64,000 nucleotides of DNA from Saprospiraceae bacterium UBA1994 (lineage in GTDB: Bacteria > Bacteroidota > Bacteroidia > Chitinophagales > Saprospiraceae): positions 198,620-262,619 of the forward strand of contig DDCY01000029.1 of the NCBI GenBank assembly GCA_002335865.1, written 5' to 3'. Positions 53,191 to 63,777 of this stretch are shown piece by piece; within the stretch, counting starts at the first letter, position 1; every line of letters begins with the position of its first letter. The translations under genes were made by a program, and so were the position numbers. A model generated the notes under the pieces. The model was given only the letters and a program-made list of their open reading frames with translations, searched no databases and had not been told where the DNA came from.

Positions 53191-53518
53191 AGTTAGTTCT
53201 GTAAAGTGGTGTAATATAATATTGGTATGCACACATAAGAATCATTTCGTTGAATTGATTTATAACTAGTTGTATTATCAATATACAAGTCAACGTCTCT
53301 AACAAATACATGTTCGATACATTTCTTGGTGTTTGTTATAAATTAATTATTATCTAAACAATATACAGGAAATTATTGCTGTGTTCTTATCTATAATCGG
53401 ATATTTATTAATGCTATATTAACACAATAAGGATACTCCTGTTTTTGATTTTGTTGGTCATTTTTTTTAATGCTCCAATAGATTCATACACAATGTAAAT
53501 TCATTAAATATTAACTGA

Positions 53519-55735
53519 TTAATACCAATAATTAACCTTGCAAACTAATGCTCTATTATTAGTCTGTATTTGTCTTCCTATAGCTCCATTGAATATATCG
53601 TAGTTATCTATGTACACCAAGAAGATATCTGACATAGGAGCAAACCTCCATTGCAAGCGACTATTTATTCCCATAAATTCATTTTGATCCTGGAATTGAA
53701 ATAGAGTAGTCCACAGCACATTGGTATTGAATCCTATTTCCATCTTACCAAGGACAGCAGATATTGTTCCCTTTCCATATTCATCAGGGAAGCTGAGTTT
53801 ATTATGTTGGTATCCTACACCGATATTTCCCCAAGGTGTCACTCTTAAATTAGTATTGAGATCTAACTGATGAAGTGATCCATTATAAAAATTACCTATT
53901 CGACCTTCTGCAGAGTATGAGAATGTTTTACGATCATCTGACTTAAATCTTCCATTGATAAATGTGAAATTATATTTTTTGGAAGGTAGTGGTACACCAT
54001 CAGAAAGAAATGAAAAAGGGTAGAGTAGATCTAGTGCAGTATTGTTAATAGTAAAAGATAATTCAACTCTAGAACGTAATACCATGTCGTAGCTAATATT
54101 AGTATTTCGTTCATTGAATGATCCATCTGAATTGAGGATTATTTCATTACCGATTCCAAAGTTGTGTCTAGCGATAGCTCCACGCAAGGGTCTATATTTA
54201 TAATCTACAGAAGTAGAATTTTGAAAGTATCCAAGTCTGATTGTAGTATCCCTCTGAGCGTCATAGTTTTCTATCCTAGCGACAAAACCCATGTCTGCGA
54301 AATAGTTTTTTTGCATATACACATTGTCAGATCTAATTCTCCAAACAGGATTAGTAAAATCAGCATATGCAGTATAGAATCCTTGCGACCCTTTTACACC
54401 TTCTTTGAAAGAATGGTGCATACTGCCAGCGGCTACGTATTGACCATTGTCTGAGGTGTATATACCTTCTAGACTAGTATTGCGTCCATAGTCCCCACTG
54501 ATAGTCTTAGCTCCATTGTATGCCTGTCTATTGAGAAACATACCTTGTATTATAGATCTTCCAAATCTCTTTTGATAGCTTACAGCACTTTGATTTTGAC
54601 TAGCTGTATTATCGCTCTTCAGCGAATGAATATTCATGACTCCTATTCTGGAAGTAGGCGTGATATTACCTGTCAGTCTCATGCCATAGAGTATAGGTAC
54701 GGTCTGACGTTTACTATCTAGACCTATCGTTCTAGAGAAGAATGGTCTAGCACTACTTACACCAAAGTCTGCAAATAAATCGCTATTCTCTAAAAAGAAT
54801 GTTCTTTTCTCAGGAAGGAAAATGCTAAACCTTGTAAGATTAGTGACGAGTTCGTCTACTTCAATATTAGAGAAATCAGAATTGATCGTTAGATCTAAAT
54901 TAAGTGTAGAGGTAATACTAGCTCTTGCATCTATTCCAGTGTTTATATTATGGTCTCTATTTTCGTTGCTTTGCTTTTCTATTCCTGAGGATACATATGG
55001 TATGAGATTGAAGTTACCCTTGGATGCCTTAGGTGCCTGATCCCAGACCAAATTACCTGCAAATGCTGGATCTGGCGGCCAAAATGACTCTGGTACAGCA
55101 GTCCAATTATGAAATTCATTGTCATTTAGATGATTTCTCACAAAGTTCATTCCCCACTCTTTGCTAGTAGGATCATATCTTAATATCTTGAGTGGAATAG
55201 CCATTTCCATACTCCAATACTCTTCCGTGACTTGTACTGCTGATGACCACTTATTGCTCCAATCAGCATTGACGTCGCTGATTTGTGATCTTAGGGCATC
55301 CCACTGAGCACCAGCCGCCGTCACGCCAAAAATAAATGCATTGGTCCTGGTATTCAAAGGGTCTAATATGATAGCAATACCATCATTATCCCAATACTTA
55401 TCTCTCTTTAATGATTGGATGATTGGTTTTTGGGTTTGGTAACAAATAGCGGAAATATATAGTGTCTTATCATCGTAAGTTAGCCGTACTTCAGTACGAG
55501 GATCAGCACCCTCAGCAAAATAGGGTAGTTTTTGCCAAAAATCAGTGGCGAGCTTAGTGCCTTGCCATGCTTCTTCGTCTACTATGCCATCTACAGTAAT
55601 TGGACCTGATGTAGCCACCATATCAAATCGGAATACTTTCTTGAAATCTTCTACTGCAGGCTGTGCAAAAGCACTATTGAATGTGACTATCATCATTGCA
55701 AAAAGGATGATTTGACACATATACTTATTTACCAT
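53519..55735 (-). CDS. DUF5916 outer-membrane barrel protein with CBM9-like N-terminal domain
   Basis: The 738 residues have a signal peptide (ending SAFAQ), a carbohydrate-binding family 9-like domain (about 35-215; TVDGIVDEEAWQG, DPLNTRTNAFIFGV, WSMEMAIPLKIL) and a long DUF5916 region of amphipathic strands ending in KVNYWY, which suggests a beta-barrel in the outer membrane. FLPEKRTFFLENSDLF is a typical family motif. The function of this Bacteroidota family is unknown. An alternative start is ATG six codons in (MCQIILFAMM). Confidence 0.87.
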   Translation of the reverse strand: MVNKYMCQIILFAMMIVTFNSAFAQPAVEDFKKVFRFDMVATSGPITVDGIVDEEAWQGTKLATDFWQKLPYFAEGADPRTEVRLTYDDKTLYISAICYQTQKPIIQSLKRDKYWDNDGIAIILDPLNTRTNAFIFGVTAAGAQWDALRSQISDVNADWSNKWSSAVQVTEEYWSMEMAIPLKILRYDPTSKEWGMNFVRNHLNDNEFHNWTAVPESFWPPDPAFAGNLVWDQAPKASKGNFNLIPYVSSGIEKQSNENRDHNINTGIDARASITSTLNLDLTINSDFSNIEVDELVTNLTRFSIFLPEKRTFFLENSDLFADFGVSSARPFFSRTIGLDSKRQTVPILYGMRLTGNITPTSRIGVMNIHSLKSDNTASQNQSAVSYQKRFGRSIIQGMFLNRQAYNGAKTISGDYGRNTSLEGIYTSDNGQYVAAGSMHHSFKEGVKGSQGFYTAYADFTNPVWRIRSDNVYMQKNYFADMGFVARIENYDAQRDTTIRLGYFQNSTSVDYKYRPLRGAIARHNFGIGNEIILNSDGSFNERNTNISYDMVLRSRVELSFTINNTALDLLYPFSFLSDGVPLPSKKYNFTFINGRFKSDDRKTFSYSAEGRIGNFYNGSLHQLDLNTNLRVTPWGNIGVGYQHNKLSFPDEYGKGTISAVLGKMEIGFNTNVLWTTLFQFQDQNEFMGINSRLQWRFAPMSDIFLVYIDNYDIFNGAIGRQIQTNNRALVCKVNYWY

Positions 55736-55908
55736 ATGACAAAGTTAATTTTCTTAGGTACATTTTTATAATAAGAGTCTATTAGGATATTATAATTTGG
55801 AATGAAAAGTCATCGCGTTTTTGAGCGTATATTTTATTCTATTAATATAAATCTTTAATATGAAAGAGTTCAATTTGATCAACAGATCAAACTAATTTCT
55901 AGATTATT

Positions 55909-56253
55909 TTATTTTGGTTGAGTCCCATATACACAATGTCTACACTTATTGCCACAGCAATGGTTTTTTTGATAATGATAAAGCTCTGTAAATACATATT
56001 TCCCAGCATCTATATAGTAGTGGTACTTCATTACAACGTCTTTATTTTCTTTTGGAAATGGTATTATTTGGGCGATTCGATCTATCTCTGCTAATTGAAT
56101 AAGGCAATTACTGCATAGGCAATTGTCAAAATGAGTAGCTAACCATTTTTTTAGGCTAGGAGACATTTTTACTTTAGCACATTGGCATTCTGCGATATTA
56201 GCAATTTGACATTCGAACGGTTTATTACATCTAGGGCAGTATTTAGCTAGCAT
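55909..56253 (-). CDS. Cysteine-rich CWC domain fused to DUF5522
   Basis: The 114 residues have two parts. Residues 1-55 form a cysteine-rich CWC domain (YCPRCNKPFECQ; CQCAKVK; CLCSNCL), with Cys pairs likely to bind zinc. The C-terminal part (about 72-114) has the DUF5522 signature YHYYIDAGKYVFTELYHYQ with CCGNKCRHCVYG. These two are often separate neighbouring short genes; here they form one chain. The ten or more Cys residues in 114 suggest one or two metal sites. The role is unknown. Confidence 0.83.
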   Translation of the reverse strand: MLAKYCPRCNKPFECQIANIAECQCAKVKMSPSLKKWLATHFDNCLCSNCLIQLAEIDRIAQIIPFPKENKDVVMKYHYYIDAGKYVFTELYHYQKNHCCGNKCRHCVYGTQPK

Positions 56254-56607
56254 GCTGTAGTTTGAATAATTAAATGATATTAAGTATTAGTAAAATACAT
56301 ATCGGAGTAATAATGCCTCTAAGTTTATACGCATTAACTAAAGGAAGAGCCTGAAATTTATTTATTTTTTAAACTATGAATTGGCTTGAAACATTGAATC
56401 TTTAGCTTTTATTTTTTGCACATGTTTAGTCAAAAAATATTTAGCCAATGTGGCTTCAAATAATACTGCATTTCATGAGGAAGTATTGGTGTTCACAAAA
56501 AATAAATAGCAGTATTTTATTTTATCTATATCGGTCAGACTTACAAAACCGATTTGTTCTTCGCTTTTTACTTTAGGGGCATGATGTATATCATGCTGAT
56601 TGAAAAT
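56254..56607. other. Intergenic region with a palindrome
   Basis: 354 bp. The only notable element is GCATGAT-GTAT-ATCATGC at 56579-56596, a perfect 7-bp inverted repeat 12 bp past the decarboxylase stop, without a T run. No gene is seen. Confidence 0.45.
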
Positions 56608-57969
56608 TTACTGCATTTCCTTCTCCACGAACTCCTCAACTTGTTTAAAGTAACGAAGAATATCTGCTTCATCATTGCCATAATTGATCGTAACGAATCT
56701 GATAAATTCTGTGCCATGGAAAGATCCATATCCTACCATCAGTTCAGATTTTTCATATAAAGCAGTACATATGTCTCTAGCCGAAATATCCTTGTAGTTG
56801 TAGCATATACCTATCGAATCATCAAAACTGTATAGTTTATAATCTGGATTGTTGAGTATATAGTTTCTAGATACTTCGCCGAGGTGAAACTGCTTATCTA
56901 CTAATTCTCCAAGTCCTTTGGTACCAATGCTTTTCCATAATGCCCAAAACTTGAGTGCATCATTACGTCTACCACATTGGAGAGATATTTTTCCAGGGTT
57001 AAAATCGTCAGCATCTGTTTGATATAGATAGCTAGCGTCATTAGAGAAACTACCGTGCAGATGCTTCTTATCTTTCACTACTATGATAGAGCAACTGAGT
57101 GGTGTACCTAGCATCTTGTGCGCATTCAGCGTAAAACTATCTGCAAGATTGGCACCTTTGAGTAAGTGCCTATACTTGTCAGAGAATATGGCAGAGCCGC
57201 AGTACGCACCATCAATATGCATCCAGATATTGTACTCTGCGCAGACCTCAGCAATCTCTTCAAATGGATCAAATGCAGCTAATACAGTAGTACCCGCTGT
57301 AGCATTAACCATTATTGGATGTAGACCATCCGACTTATCCTTTATAATGGCTTGACGCAATAACTTTACGTCCATTCGACCCATACTATCAGCTGGTATC
57401 TTACGTACATTATCTCTACCGATACCAGCAAAAGCTGTATTCTTTGGTATACTGTAGTGTGATTCTTCGGAAGTGTAAAGAACAAGATCTGCTCTTCCTC
57501 CCTTATGTCTAATTTTTGGGTCAAATGCATCCCTAGCCATTAAGATGCCTTTGAAATTTGTCATAGATCCACCTGCCGCTAATGTACCATCTGATTTATC
57601 GTCCCAGCCCAGCAGATCAGTGATATTACGTATGATTTCTTTTTCGATTGCGATCATGGGTCCACCTGCTTTGTAAGTATACATACTGTTATTAAGTATT
57701 ACAGCGAGTAGATCACCTAGTACTGCTGTCTCGTTACGACCTCCAAATAGTTGATTGAAAAATGCATTAGTGGCTGTCCTCGGTGTAGCTAGCACTAGGT
57801 CTTTGAGTGACTTTTTGAAACTATCCATGTCAGTACCCTCATGAGATAAACTGAGGTCTAACTTATCATAAATCTGTGCAGATGGTATATACTTTGCGAC
57901 AGGGTTTAGCTGTTCATCAGCGAGCAATGCTTGAGTGATTTCTTGGAATATTTCTAGAGCCTTTTGCAT
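56608..57969 (-). CDS. PLP-dependent group II decarboxylase
   Basis: I start at ATG 57969 (453 residues, MQKALEIFQEI). The protein has the group II amino-acid decarboxylase fold: FFNQLFGGRNETAVLGDLLA, AGGSMTNFKGILMARDAFDP, HYSIPKNTAFAGIG, ATAGTTVLAAFDPFEEIAEV, WMHIDGAYCGSAIF and the PLP-binding Lys in LNAHKMLGTPLSC. Members decarboxylate glutamate, aspartate, tyrosine or related compounds, or desulfinate cysteine sulfinate. The specificity cannot be told from motifs seen here. It is a single gene. Confidence 0.88.
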   Translation of the reverse strand: MQKALEIFQEITQALLADEQLNPVAKYIPSAQIYDKLDLSLSHEGTDMDSFKKSLKDLVLATPRTATNAFFNQLFGGRNETAVLGDLLAVILNNSMYTYKAGGPMIAIEKEIIRNITDLLGWDDKSDGTLAAGGSMTNFKGILMARDAFDPKIRHKGGRADLVLYTSEESHYSIPKNTAFAGIGRDNVRKIPADSMGRMDVKLLRQAIIKDKSDGLHPIMVNATAGTTVLAAFDPFEEIAEVCAEYNIWMHIDGAYCGSAIFSDKYRHLLKGANLADSFTLNAHKMLGTPLSCSIIVVKDKKHLHGSFSNDASYLYQTDADDFNPGKISLQCGRRNDALKFWALWKSIGTKGLGELVDKQFHLGEVSRNYILNNPDYKLYSFDDSIGICYNYKDISARDICTALYEKSELMVGYGSFHGTEFIRFVTINYGNDEADILRYFKQVEEFVEKEMQ

Positions 57970-58065
57970 ACAATTGTATCTATTTTTCCACAAAGGTAAT
58001 ATAACAAAACTTCTAGCTTGTGTTAAAAGTAATAACTTACTCTAAGTTGACACAGATCACAGCTT

Positions 58066-59295
58066 CTATGACATTATTTCATCGATATTTTCGACGTGTT
58101 CTAGGAGTATTACTACTTCTACTTCTTTGGTAGTAATTGTCGCATTGAGATGATTATCAGTAAATTGTGCGTTGGATAACTTAGCTTCATTGGCGTTAAT
58201 CTTCAGATTTAGGAAATCGATGTTTTTTGCCTTGGTTAATTCAAGTCTCATCTGTTCGCGGATAACTTTTTGTAGATCTAACGGGAATCTATCATCGATG
58301 TCGGATCTGATCAATTTTTCAATTATCGGAGCGGTCATCTTATAGATAATACTAGTTGTCTTCATATCTACTTCTAGACCTTCAAGTTGAACTTTCCCAT
58401 CTGTAATTACCGGTTTACCTGAGATTGTAAGTATTGACTCTATAGGTGATGTGAGTGCTACTTGAATATGTATTTTTTTGTCGTGATTGATTTCTACATT
58501 GTGTACTTTGAGTGTTTTACCTCCTATTACGAGGCCATTTATTTTGGACTGGATGATGTCCTCAATTCGGTCGTATTTGAGTGATATATTGATATCTTGA
58601 CTATATTTTAGAGGATCATTATCGATCCAATTAAAAGGCGGGCTATTCCAATCTGCTGATACTTGATATTCTGTAGAAACCTGATTTTTTATATCAAGGT
58701 ATAATGGTAGTTCTATCTTGTTAGTATGCTCTCTAAATCCAGGACTTTCTATACCTTCTAATTGTGCTCTAAGGTACAGTTCTGGCTCTGCAGATATCTT
58801 TTTACAATCTAAAAGACGAGCCAACTTTTTATTGATCAGATCTTGAAAATTCACCTTCTTTGCTATGCTAGAGTCGATTTGATTTGTGATTCTATCATCT
58901 ATTCTGTTCATTACCATATTGGCTAATGGAGATACAGGTATATTAAGGATGCCTACTTTTACTTTTGGCTCTTCCAGCCATTTCCATCCATCGATAGTTG
59001 TCTTAGTATTAAGGTGAAGGTCGATAGAAATGCTGGTTGTTATGGTCACATTTAGTAGAATAATTCCATTAGCCTCTATGGTGAATAATCCATTTTGCTT
59101 CTCTATATGGATATCTAGTGGTAGATCGATATAAATCGATTTCTTGCGCGCGGTGACGTTAAGATCTCCTTGTCTTTTAATTTTAACAGCAAAACCCTTG
59201 TATTCCAATGCTTCATTCTCTAATTTTTCATCCATATTACTCGTAATGATACTAGAAATAAGGTGCTTAGGAATGTCTGTAGTTATTCTGATCAT
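58066..59295 (-). CDS. DUF4403-family protein
   Basis: The 409 residues form a beta-rich protein of two related halves (about 30-240 and 245-405): LNVTARKKSIYIDLPLDIHI, WKWLEEPKVKVGILNIPVSP, QINSSI-like helices and AQLEGIESPGFREHTN are typical of DUF4403. The family resembles BPI/SMP-like lipid-binding folds, but function is unproven. Unlike many members, no signal peptide is visible at the chosen start (MIRITTDIPKHLISS), so it may be cytoplasmic. Confidence 0.78.
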   Translation of the reverse strand: MIRITTDIPKHLISSIITSNMDEKLENEALEYKGFAVKIKRQGDLNVTARKKSIYIDLPLDIHIEKQNGLFTIEANGIILLNVTITTSISIDLHLNTKTTIDGWKWLEEPKVKVGILNIPVSPLANMVMNRIDDRITNQIDSSIAKKVNFQDLINKKLARLLDCKKISAEPELYLRAQLEGIESPGFREHTNKIELPLYLDIKNQVSTEYQVSADWNSPPFNWIDNDPLKYSQDINISLKYDRIEDIIQSKINGLVIGGKTLKVHNVEINHDKKIHIQVALTSPIESILTISGKPVITDGKVQLEGLEVDMKTTSIIYKMTAPIIEKLIRSDIDDRFPLDLQKVIREQMRLELTKAKNIDFLNLKINANEAKLSNAQFTDNHLNATITTKEVEVVILLEHVENIDEIMS

Positions 59296-59642
59296 ACGTC
59301 TAGGTATTTATGTATTGAAGTGATCTAAGAACTATAGTATTGAGATCTGCCTGTAATAAGGAGATGTTTTTTAAATCAATTAGAAATATGTTTCTAATTC
59401 AGTTCAAGGGTAACAATACGAATAACATCAAGTATACGAAATAAATTTTACATATTAAAAAATTTCGTAATGTGTTGATTTCTGTCTATTGACTAAGCCA
59501 TACTGACGGTTACTATTGCAAGTGTCACGAGTCAAGAGAATATTGTCTATCCAAACGTTGATTAGGGATCACGAAACTGATCATTAAATTTGGAATGAAT
59601 ATTAAAGATAATGTGTGAATACTATCTAAAAGCAATTGAAAT
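59296..59642. other. Intergenic region with no recognised gene
   Basis: About 350 bp of AT-rich sequence between the DUF4403 gene and the terminator of the next gene. No protein-like frame or RNA gene is seen. Confidence 0.5.
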
Positions 59643-59668
59643 AAAAGAGCCCATCAAACGACGAGCTC
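59643..59668 (-). terminator. Terminator after the choice-of-anchor-B gene
   Basis: On the minus strand GAGCTCGTC pairs with GATGGGCTC (two wobble pairs) around a GTTT loop, followed by TTTT. It lies 29 bp past the stop at 59697. Confidence 0.65.
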
Positions 59669-59696
59669 CTTATTTATGTTAGCTGTAGTTTTTAAC

Positions 59697-62105
59697 TTAA
59701 GGCTTCACCACTTTCGTTACAGGACTATACCTATCTTCAGCTCTAAGTTGTATTAGATACATGCCTGAGTTCCATGCTTTGGTATTGATTGATTCTGAAG
59801 TGCTAAATCTTTGATTGATTAATACTCTTCCCATCAGATCGGTGATGATTAACTGAGATTCTTCGTTATCTTTAGCCTCTATTAATAGCTGCTCCGTTAG
59901 AGGATTTGGACCTGCTGTGAATATCCAGTTAGGGTCTATTTCTATAGTACTCTCAACTATTTCAGCAGTAGCTCTGAAGCTATCAAATCCTGCCTCCACG
60001 ATATTACCTTCTCTTTCATCACTTGCTCTAACTCTTATATACATATTCTCACTGAATACGATATCACTTTCGGATATTTCATATGACCAAGGTGTCCATT
60101 CTGTGCTTCTTTCAGTTTCTCTGTGTATCAGTATTTCTTCCATACCATTTCCCATAAAAACGAACAATGAATCATCGCGTGGCACATTTGGACTTCCTCC
60201 TATGTAGAACCAAGTGTCAAATTCTACTTTGTATGATTCACTTTCAGTCCAATCCATATCGGGAGATCGTATTATCGTGTATCCATTGTCTATATCGTCT
60301 TGTGTCCAAGTCACATCTTCAGCATTACCGGTTATGAAGGCAAATTCTCCAATATCATTGTTTGTGTCAATTCCTGGATTTATTATTTGATTAGACACAA
60401 CTGTAGCATTTGGAATGCCTCTTATGAATATTCCTGCTGATGCAGTACTGTTTATATCCCATCCAAGATCAGCAAAAAAGTCATCTTCATAACCTATGTC
60501 AATAGTAATTATAATTATCTCTTCGGTTCCATTAAAAAAGTAATCTTTTATTTCTGCACCTTTATATCCCCATTTTGCTGCCTGTAAAGTATATGTCTCA
60601 TTTACTCTCACTCCTGCGGATGCATTACCATTCTCATCTGTACTTACTTCTTTCATTACCTCAGTAATACTCGAAATAAATATTTTCGCGTCCTCAATAG
60701 AATTACCATTTGAATCTATTACATTGATATTTATTAAACTTTGGTCCAATTCAACATTGAGTATCGTTACCTCTCCGCTAACTAGTGTTGCAAAAGCAGT
60801 TACTACTTCGTAATCTGGATGAGAAAACTCTACTTCAAAAGTCCCCTCATCAGCTTGTCCAGTTTTATAATTCCCAGATATATTACTTTTTTCGCGATTC
60901 AGAGCAGAATCTAATATCGTGATTTCTGTATTAACTATTGGTAGACCTGTATTGGCATCAGTAATTATTCCTTCTAGATAACTTGCCCTCTTAAGGTCAA
61001 CATTTAGTACATATAATCCGCTATTGATGTCACTAGCAAGCATTTTACCACTATTAAAAAAAGGATATGCTCCCCAACATCCATCAAATCCTTCTTCTGG
61101 TGAATCTGCTCCATCAGCTCCCTGCCAAGTGTCATATTTCGCAACTTCAATAAGATTATCTGGTCTGTGGGCATCAATTACTTTAAATCCGTCAGTATAC
61201 CAACTCGTTATAAGATATCCATTTAGATAATGCGTATTGTGTGGGATTACCCCTCTACCTTCTGTATCTAGTGGACGATACCTATCTACTTTTTGTATAT
61301 CCATAGGGTCAGATATATCAAATGCATCGACGTAGGCGTTGGCTCTTTCATCTGTAGTAAACAGAAAATTACCGTCATCAGATAACCATGTATTATGTGT
61401 AAAATCAAACGAGGTTTGCGCACTATTGATAAGTATAGGATTTGATCTATTTCTAATATCATACATTGAGAATATACCTGCATATATTTCAGAAGTATAC
61501 ATAACTGAATCTTTTACATAAACGTCATGGCTGTATCTGTCGTCAATAGCGCCAACAAAAGATGGGTCGCTTTTGTCACTAAGATCTAAGATTATAACTC
61601 CACCTACGCCCACATTACATCCAGCTAAATAGGCATAACCATCATCATCGATGTATATATTGTGGCAACTTCCTAAAATTTCATTTCCATTTCCGAGATT
61701 GAAAGTTTCTTTTTTAAACTCGTAAGTAATATTATCAGGAGCTCCACTCATATCGATGATTAGTAGTCCGTCATAATTACTATTGGGTTGTGAATCATCG
61801 GTAGTGACATATATATGGTCTTCCCATACTTTCATATCTCTCCAGATAGTATTAGTACCTGATATGGCGGCGCGTTCTATGGGGTTTTCATAATCTTCTA
61901 AGGACCATATGTATGTATGAGAAGCTCCTCCCATTATGGCGTACTCAAGGCCATTCTCATCGGTATAACCCCAACAATCAATCCCATCTTCACCTTCTGG
62001 TAATTCTATATGAGCAAGTAAGCTGGTATTTACTGGATTTTGATCAGGCTGAGCATATAGTCCAATTGTTATTGTGGAAAGCAATGCAAGTAAAAATATT
62101 CTCAT
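59697..62105 (-). CDS. Secreted choice-of-anchor-B/LVIVD-type protein with T9SS sorting domain
   Basis: The 802 residues have a signal peptide (ending GLYAQ), a beta-propeller of LVIVD-like repeats (about 25-365; DCWGYTDENGLEYAIMGGAS, CHNIYIDDDGYAYLAG, SHDVYVKDSVMYTSEIYAG, HNTHYLNGYLITSWYTDGFK). Carboxypeptidase-regulatory-like beta domains follow (about 370-545; GIITDANTGLPIVNTEITIL), then a carbohydrate-binding-like module (about 560-715) and a T9SS sorting domain (FTAGPNPLTEQLLIEA). The His and Trp residues in the propeller match the choice-of-anchor B family. It should be exported to the surface; substrate unknown. Confidence 0.86.
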   Translation of the reverse strand: MRIFLLALLSTITIGLYAQPDQNPVNTSLLAHIELPEGEDGIDCWGYTDENGLEYAIMGGASHTYIWSLEDYENPIERAAISGTNTIWRDMKVWEDHIYVTTDDSQPNSNYDGLLIIDMSGAPDNITYEFKKETFNLGNGNEILGSCHNIYIDDDGYAYLAGCNVGVGGVIILDLSDKSDPSFVGAIDDRYSHDVYVKDSVMYTSEIYAGIFSMYDIRNRSNPILINSAQTSFDFTHNTWLSDDGNFLFTTDERANAYVDAFDISDPMDIQKVDRYRPLDTEGRGVIPHNTHYLNGYLITSWYTDGFKVIDAHRPDNLIEVAKYDTWQGADGADSPEEGFDGCWGAYPFFNSGKMLASDINSGLYVLNVDLKRASYLEGIITDANTGLPIVNTEITILDSALNREKSNISGNYKTGQADEGTFEVEFSHPDYEVVTAFATLVSGEVTILNVELDQSLININVIDSNGNSIEDAKIFISSITEVMKEVSTDENGNASAGVRVNETYTLQAAKWGYKGAEIKDYFFNGTEEIIIITIDIGYEDDFFADLGWDINSTASAGIFIRGIPNATVVSNQIINPGIDTNNDIGEFAFITGNAEDVTWTQDDIDNGYTIIRSPDMDWTESESYKVEFDTWFYIGGSPNVPRDDSLFVFMGNGMEEILIHRETERSTEWTPWSYEISESDIVFSENMYIRVRASDEREGNIVEAGFDSFRATAEIVESTIEIDPNWIFTAGPNPLTEQLLIEAKDNEESQLIITDLMGRVLINQRFSTSESINTKAWNSGMYLIQLRAEDRYSPVTKVVKP

Positions 62106-62271
62106 TTTAAATATTTTGTGATTGTATGATTGATTTAATATGGCTTCAATCTATGGGGCCGTCAAATAAGAATTCAAATATAACTTTCTGCAATAGATAT
62201 CTAAACTAATGATGTATATCAAGTAGATATTCACTTACAGAAGACATAAAAAGTTTATATCTGTCTATTAG

Positions 62272-62697
62272 TCATTGCTCTATTATCATAGTTGTGGGTC
62301 GACTTATACAGATTAGCTTTCCCGCTTCATCTATAATTTCAGTATTCCATACTTGTAATTGTCTTCCTATTTTGATAGGTGTGGTTGTAGCATAGACATA
62401 ACCACTTTTTGCTGATCGTAGGTGATTTGCGTTAATCTCTATTCCGACAATACTATGTTTACTGGGATCATTTATTAATAATACACCAGCGATACTACCC
62501 ATAGTTTCTGAGAGGGCCGCAGATGCTCCTCCATGAAGTAGCCCCATTGGTTGTTTAGTTCTATGATCTACAGGCATCTTTGCCTTAATATAATCAGCTC
62601 CTATTTCGGTAAACTCTACCCCAAGATGTTCTGCTAGTCCACCTCTACCTAAATCATTCAGGACTTCTAGAGTGGGATTTGTTTTCCAAATAGACAT
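62272..62697 (-). CDS. PaaI/MenI-type hotdog thioesterase
   Basis: The 141 residues contain the hotdog-fold acyl-CoA thioesterase signature MGLLHGGASAALSETMGSIA with the catalytic Glu, and the strands GIEINANHLRSAKSGYVYAT. This is the pattern of 1,4-dihydroxy-2-naphthoyl-CoA and related thioesterases (MenI/YdiI, EntH). A role in menaquinone synthesis is plausible but not fixed. It lies 52 bp downstream of miaA on the same strand. Confidence 0.87.
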   Translation of the reverse strand: MSIWKTNPTLEVLNDLGRGGLAEHLGVEFTEIGADYIKAKMPVDHRTKQPMGLLHGGASAALSETMGSIAGVLLINDPSKHSIVGIEINANHLRSAKSGYVYATTTPIKIGRQLQVWNTEIIDEAGKLICISRPTTMIIEQ

Positions 62698-62748
62698 ATT
62701 ATTAAAAATTAAGTGATTGGGTATATGGTATAAATATGGGAATATAAC

Positions 62749-63681
62749 CTAGTCTTGAGCATTTGGTTTTGCGATAGACTGATCTACCAATGATTCAATT
62801 GCTTTTTTATCATCAGGATGGAAGTTATGCCATTCCCCATATTTACGAAACCACGTCATCTGTCTTTTGGCATATCGTCGACTATGACGCTGAATCAGTT
62901 CTACAGCGGCAACAATATCTAAAGCACCACTGATATGACGCATGAGTTCATTGTATCCAACAGTTTGTAAAGACTTTAAATCTCTATAACTGTAAAGCTC
63001 TATAGCTTCAGCTAAAAGACCATTTTGCATCATAATATGAACACGATCATTGATGCGTTCATATAGTTCTTCTCGACCTCTAGTGAGTAATATCGGTATC
63101 ATAGTATAAGGTAGACCACGCTTCTCTTGTTGCTGAAAGCTCGTAAATGTCTCTCCAGTCTCATGGATTACAGATAAAGCTCTGACCAATCTTGCTGGAT
63201 TGTGGATGTCTACCTTAGCATAGTATTCTGGGTCCGATTCTTTTAGTTCGTGCTGCAGCATTTCTATGCCACCGATACGTAAAGTTTCTTCTAAATCTGT
63301 GACGATTTCTTCGCTAACAGTGGGATAGCTATTGAGTCCAGCTCTAACTGCATGTATATACATGCCAGTGCCACCTGTAAGTATAGCTATATCATGAGTA
63401 TCAAAGTAGGTGGCGAGGGCTTTAGTGATCTCGTTATGATATTCACCTACGCTATATCCATCGTGTATGGACCTATTATTGATAAAATGATGCTTTACTT
63501 GTGCAAGTTCTGACTCAGTAGGTTTTGCGGTACCGATACTCATCTCTTTATATACCTGCCTGCTATCTGCTGAAAATATCTCTGCATTGTACTTAGCTGC
63601 TAATGCAAAAGAGAGTGCAGTCTTGCCGACAGCGGTAGGTCCAGCGATGATGATTATATATTTTTCTTTGTCTTGTCTCAA
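62749..63681 (-). CDS. miaA: tRNA dimethylallyltransferase
   Basis: The 310 residues have the MiaA P-loop AGPTAVGKTAL, the switch-like DSRQVYKEMSIGTAKPT, LTGGTGMYIHAV, the tRNA-binding QTVGYNELMRHISG and a C-terminal RRYAKRQMTWFRKYGEWH. It adds a dimethylallyl group to A37 of tRNAs reading codons that begin with U. The length is normal. Confidence 0.95.
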   Translation of the reverse strand: MRQDKEKYIIIIAGPTAVGKTALSFALAAKYNAEIFSADSRQVYKEMSIGTAKPTESELAQVKHHFINNRSIHDGYSVGEYHNEITKALATYFDTHDIAILTGGTGMYIHAVRAGLNSYPTVSEEIVTDLEETLRIGGIEMLQHELKESDPEYYAKVDIHNPARLVRALSVIHETGETFTSFQQQEKRGLPYTMIPILLTRGREELYERINDRVHIMMQNGLLAEAIELYSYRDLKSLQTVGYNELMRHISGALDIVAAVELIQRHSRRYAKRQMTWFRKYGEWHNFHPDDKKAIESLVDQSIAKPNAQD

Positions 63682-63777
63682 AAGTGATACATTTGGAAGG
63701 TAAAGATATATTGGAATATACGGTTCTTGGCTTTATATTTCAACCATTATCTATTTTCATGACAAAGAGCATAGAAT

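Noticed and set aside
56579..56596. Perfect inverted repeat after the decarboxylase gene
   Set aside because: No T run follows on either strand, so it is not a convincing terminator; kept only as a note in the intergenic entry.
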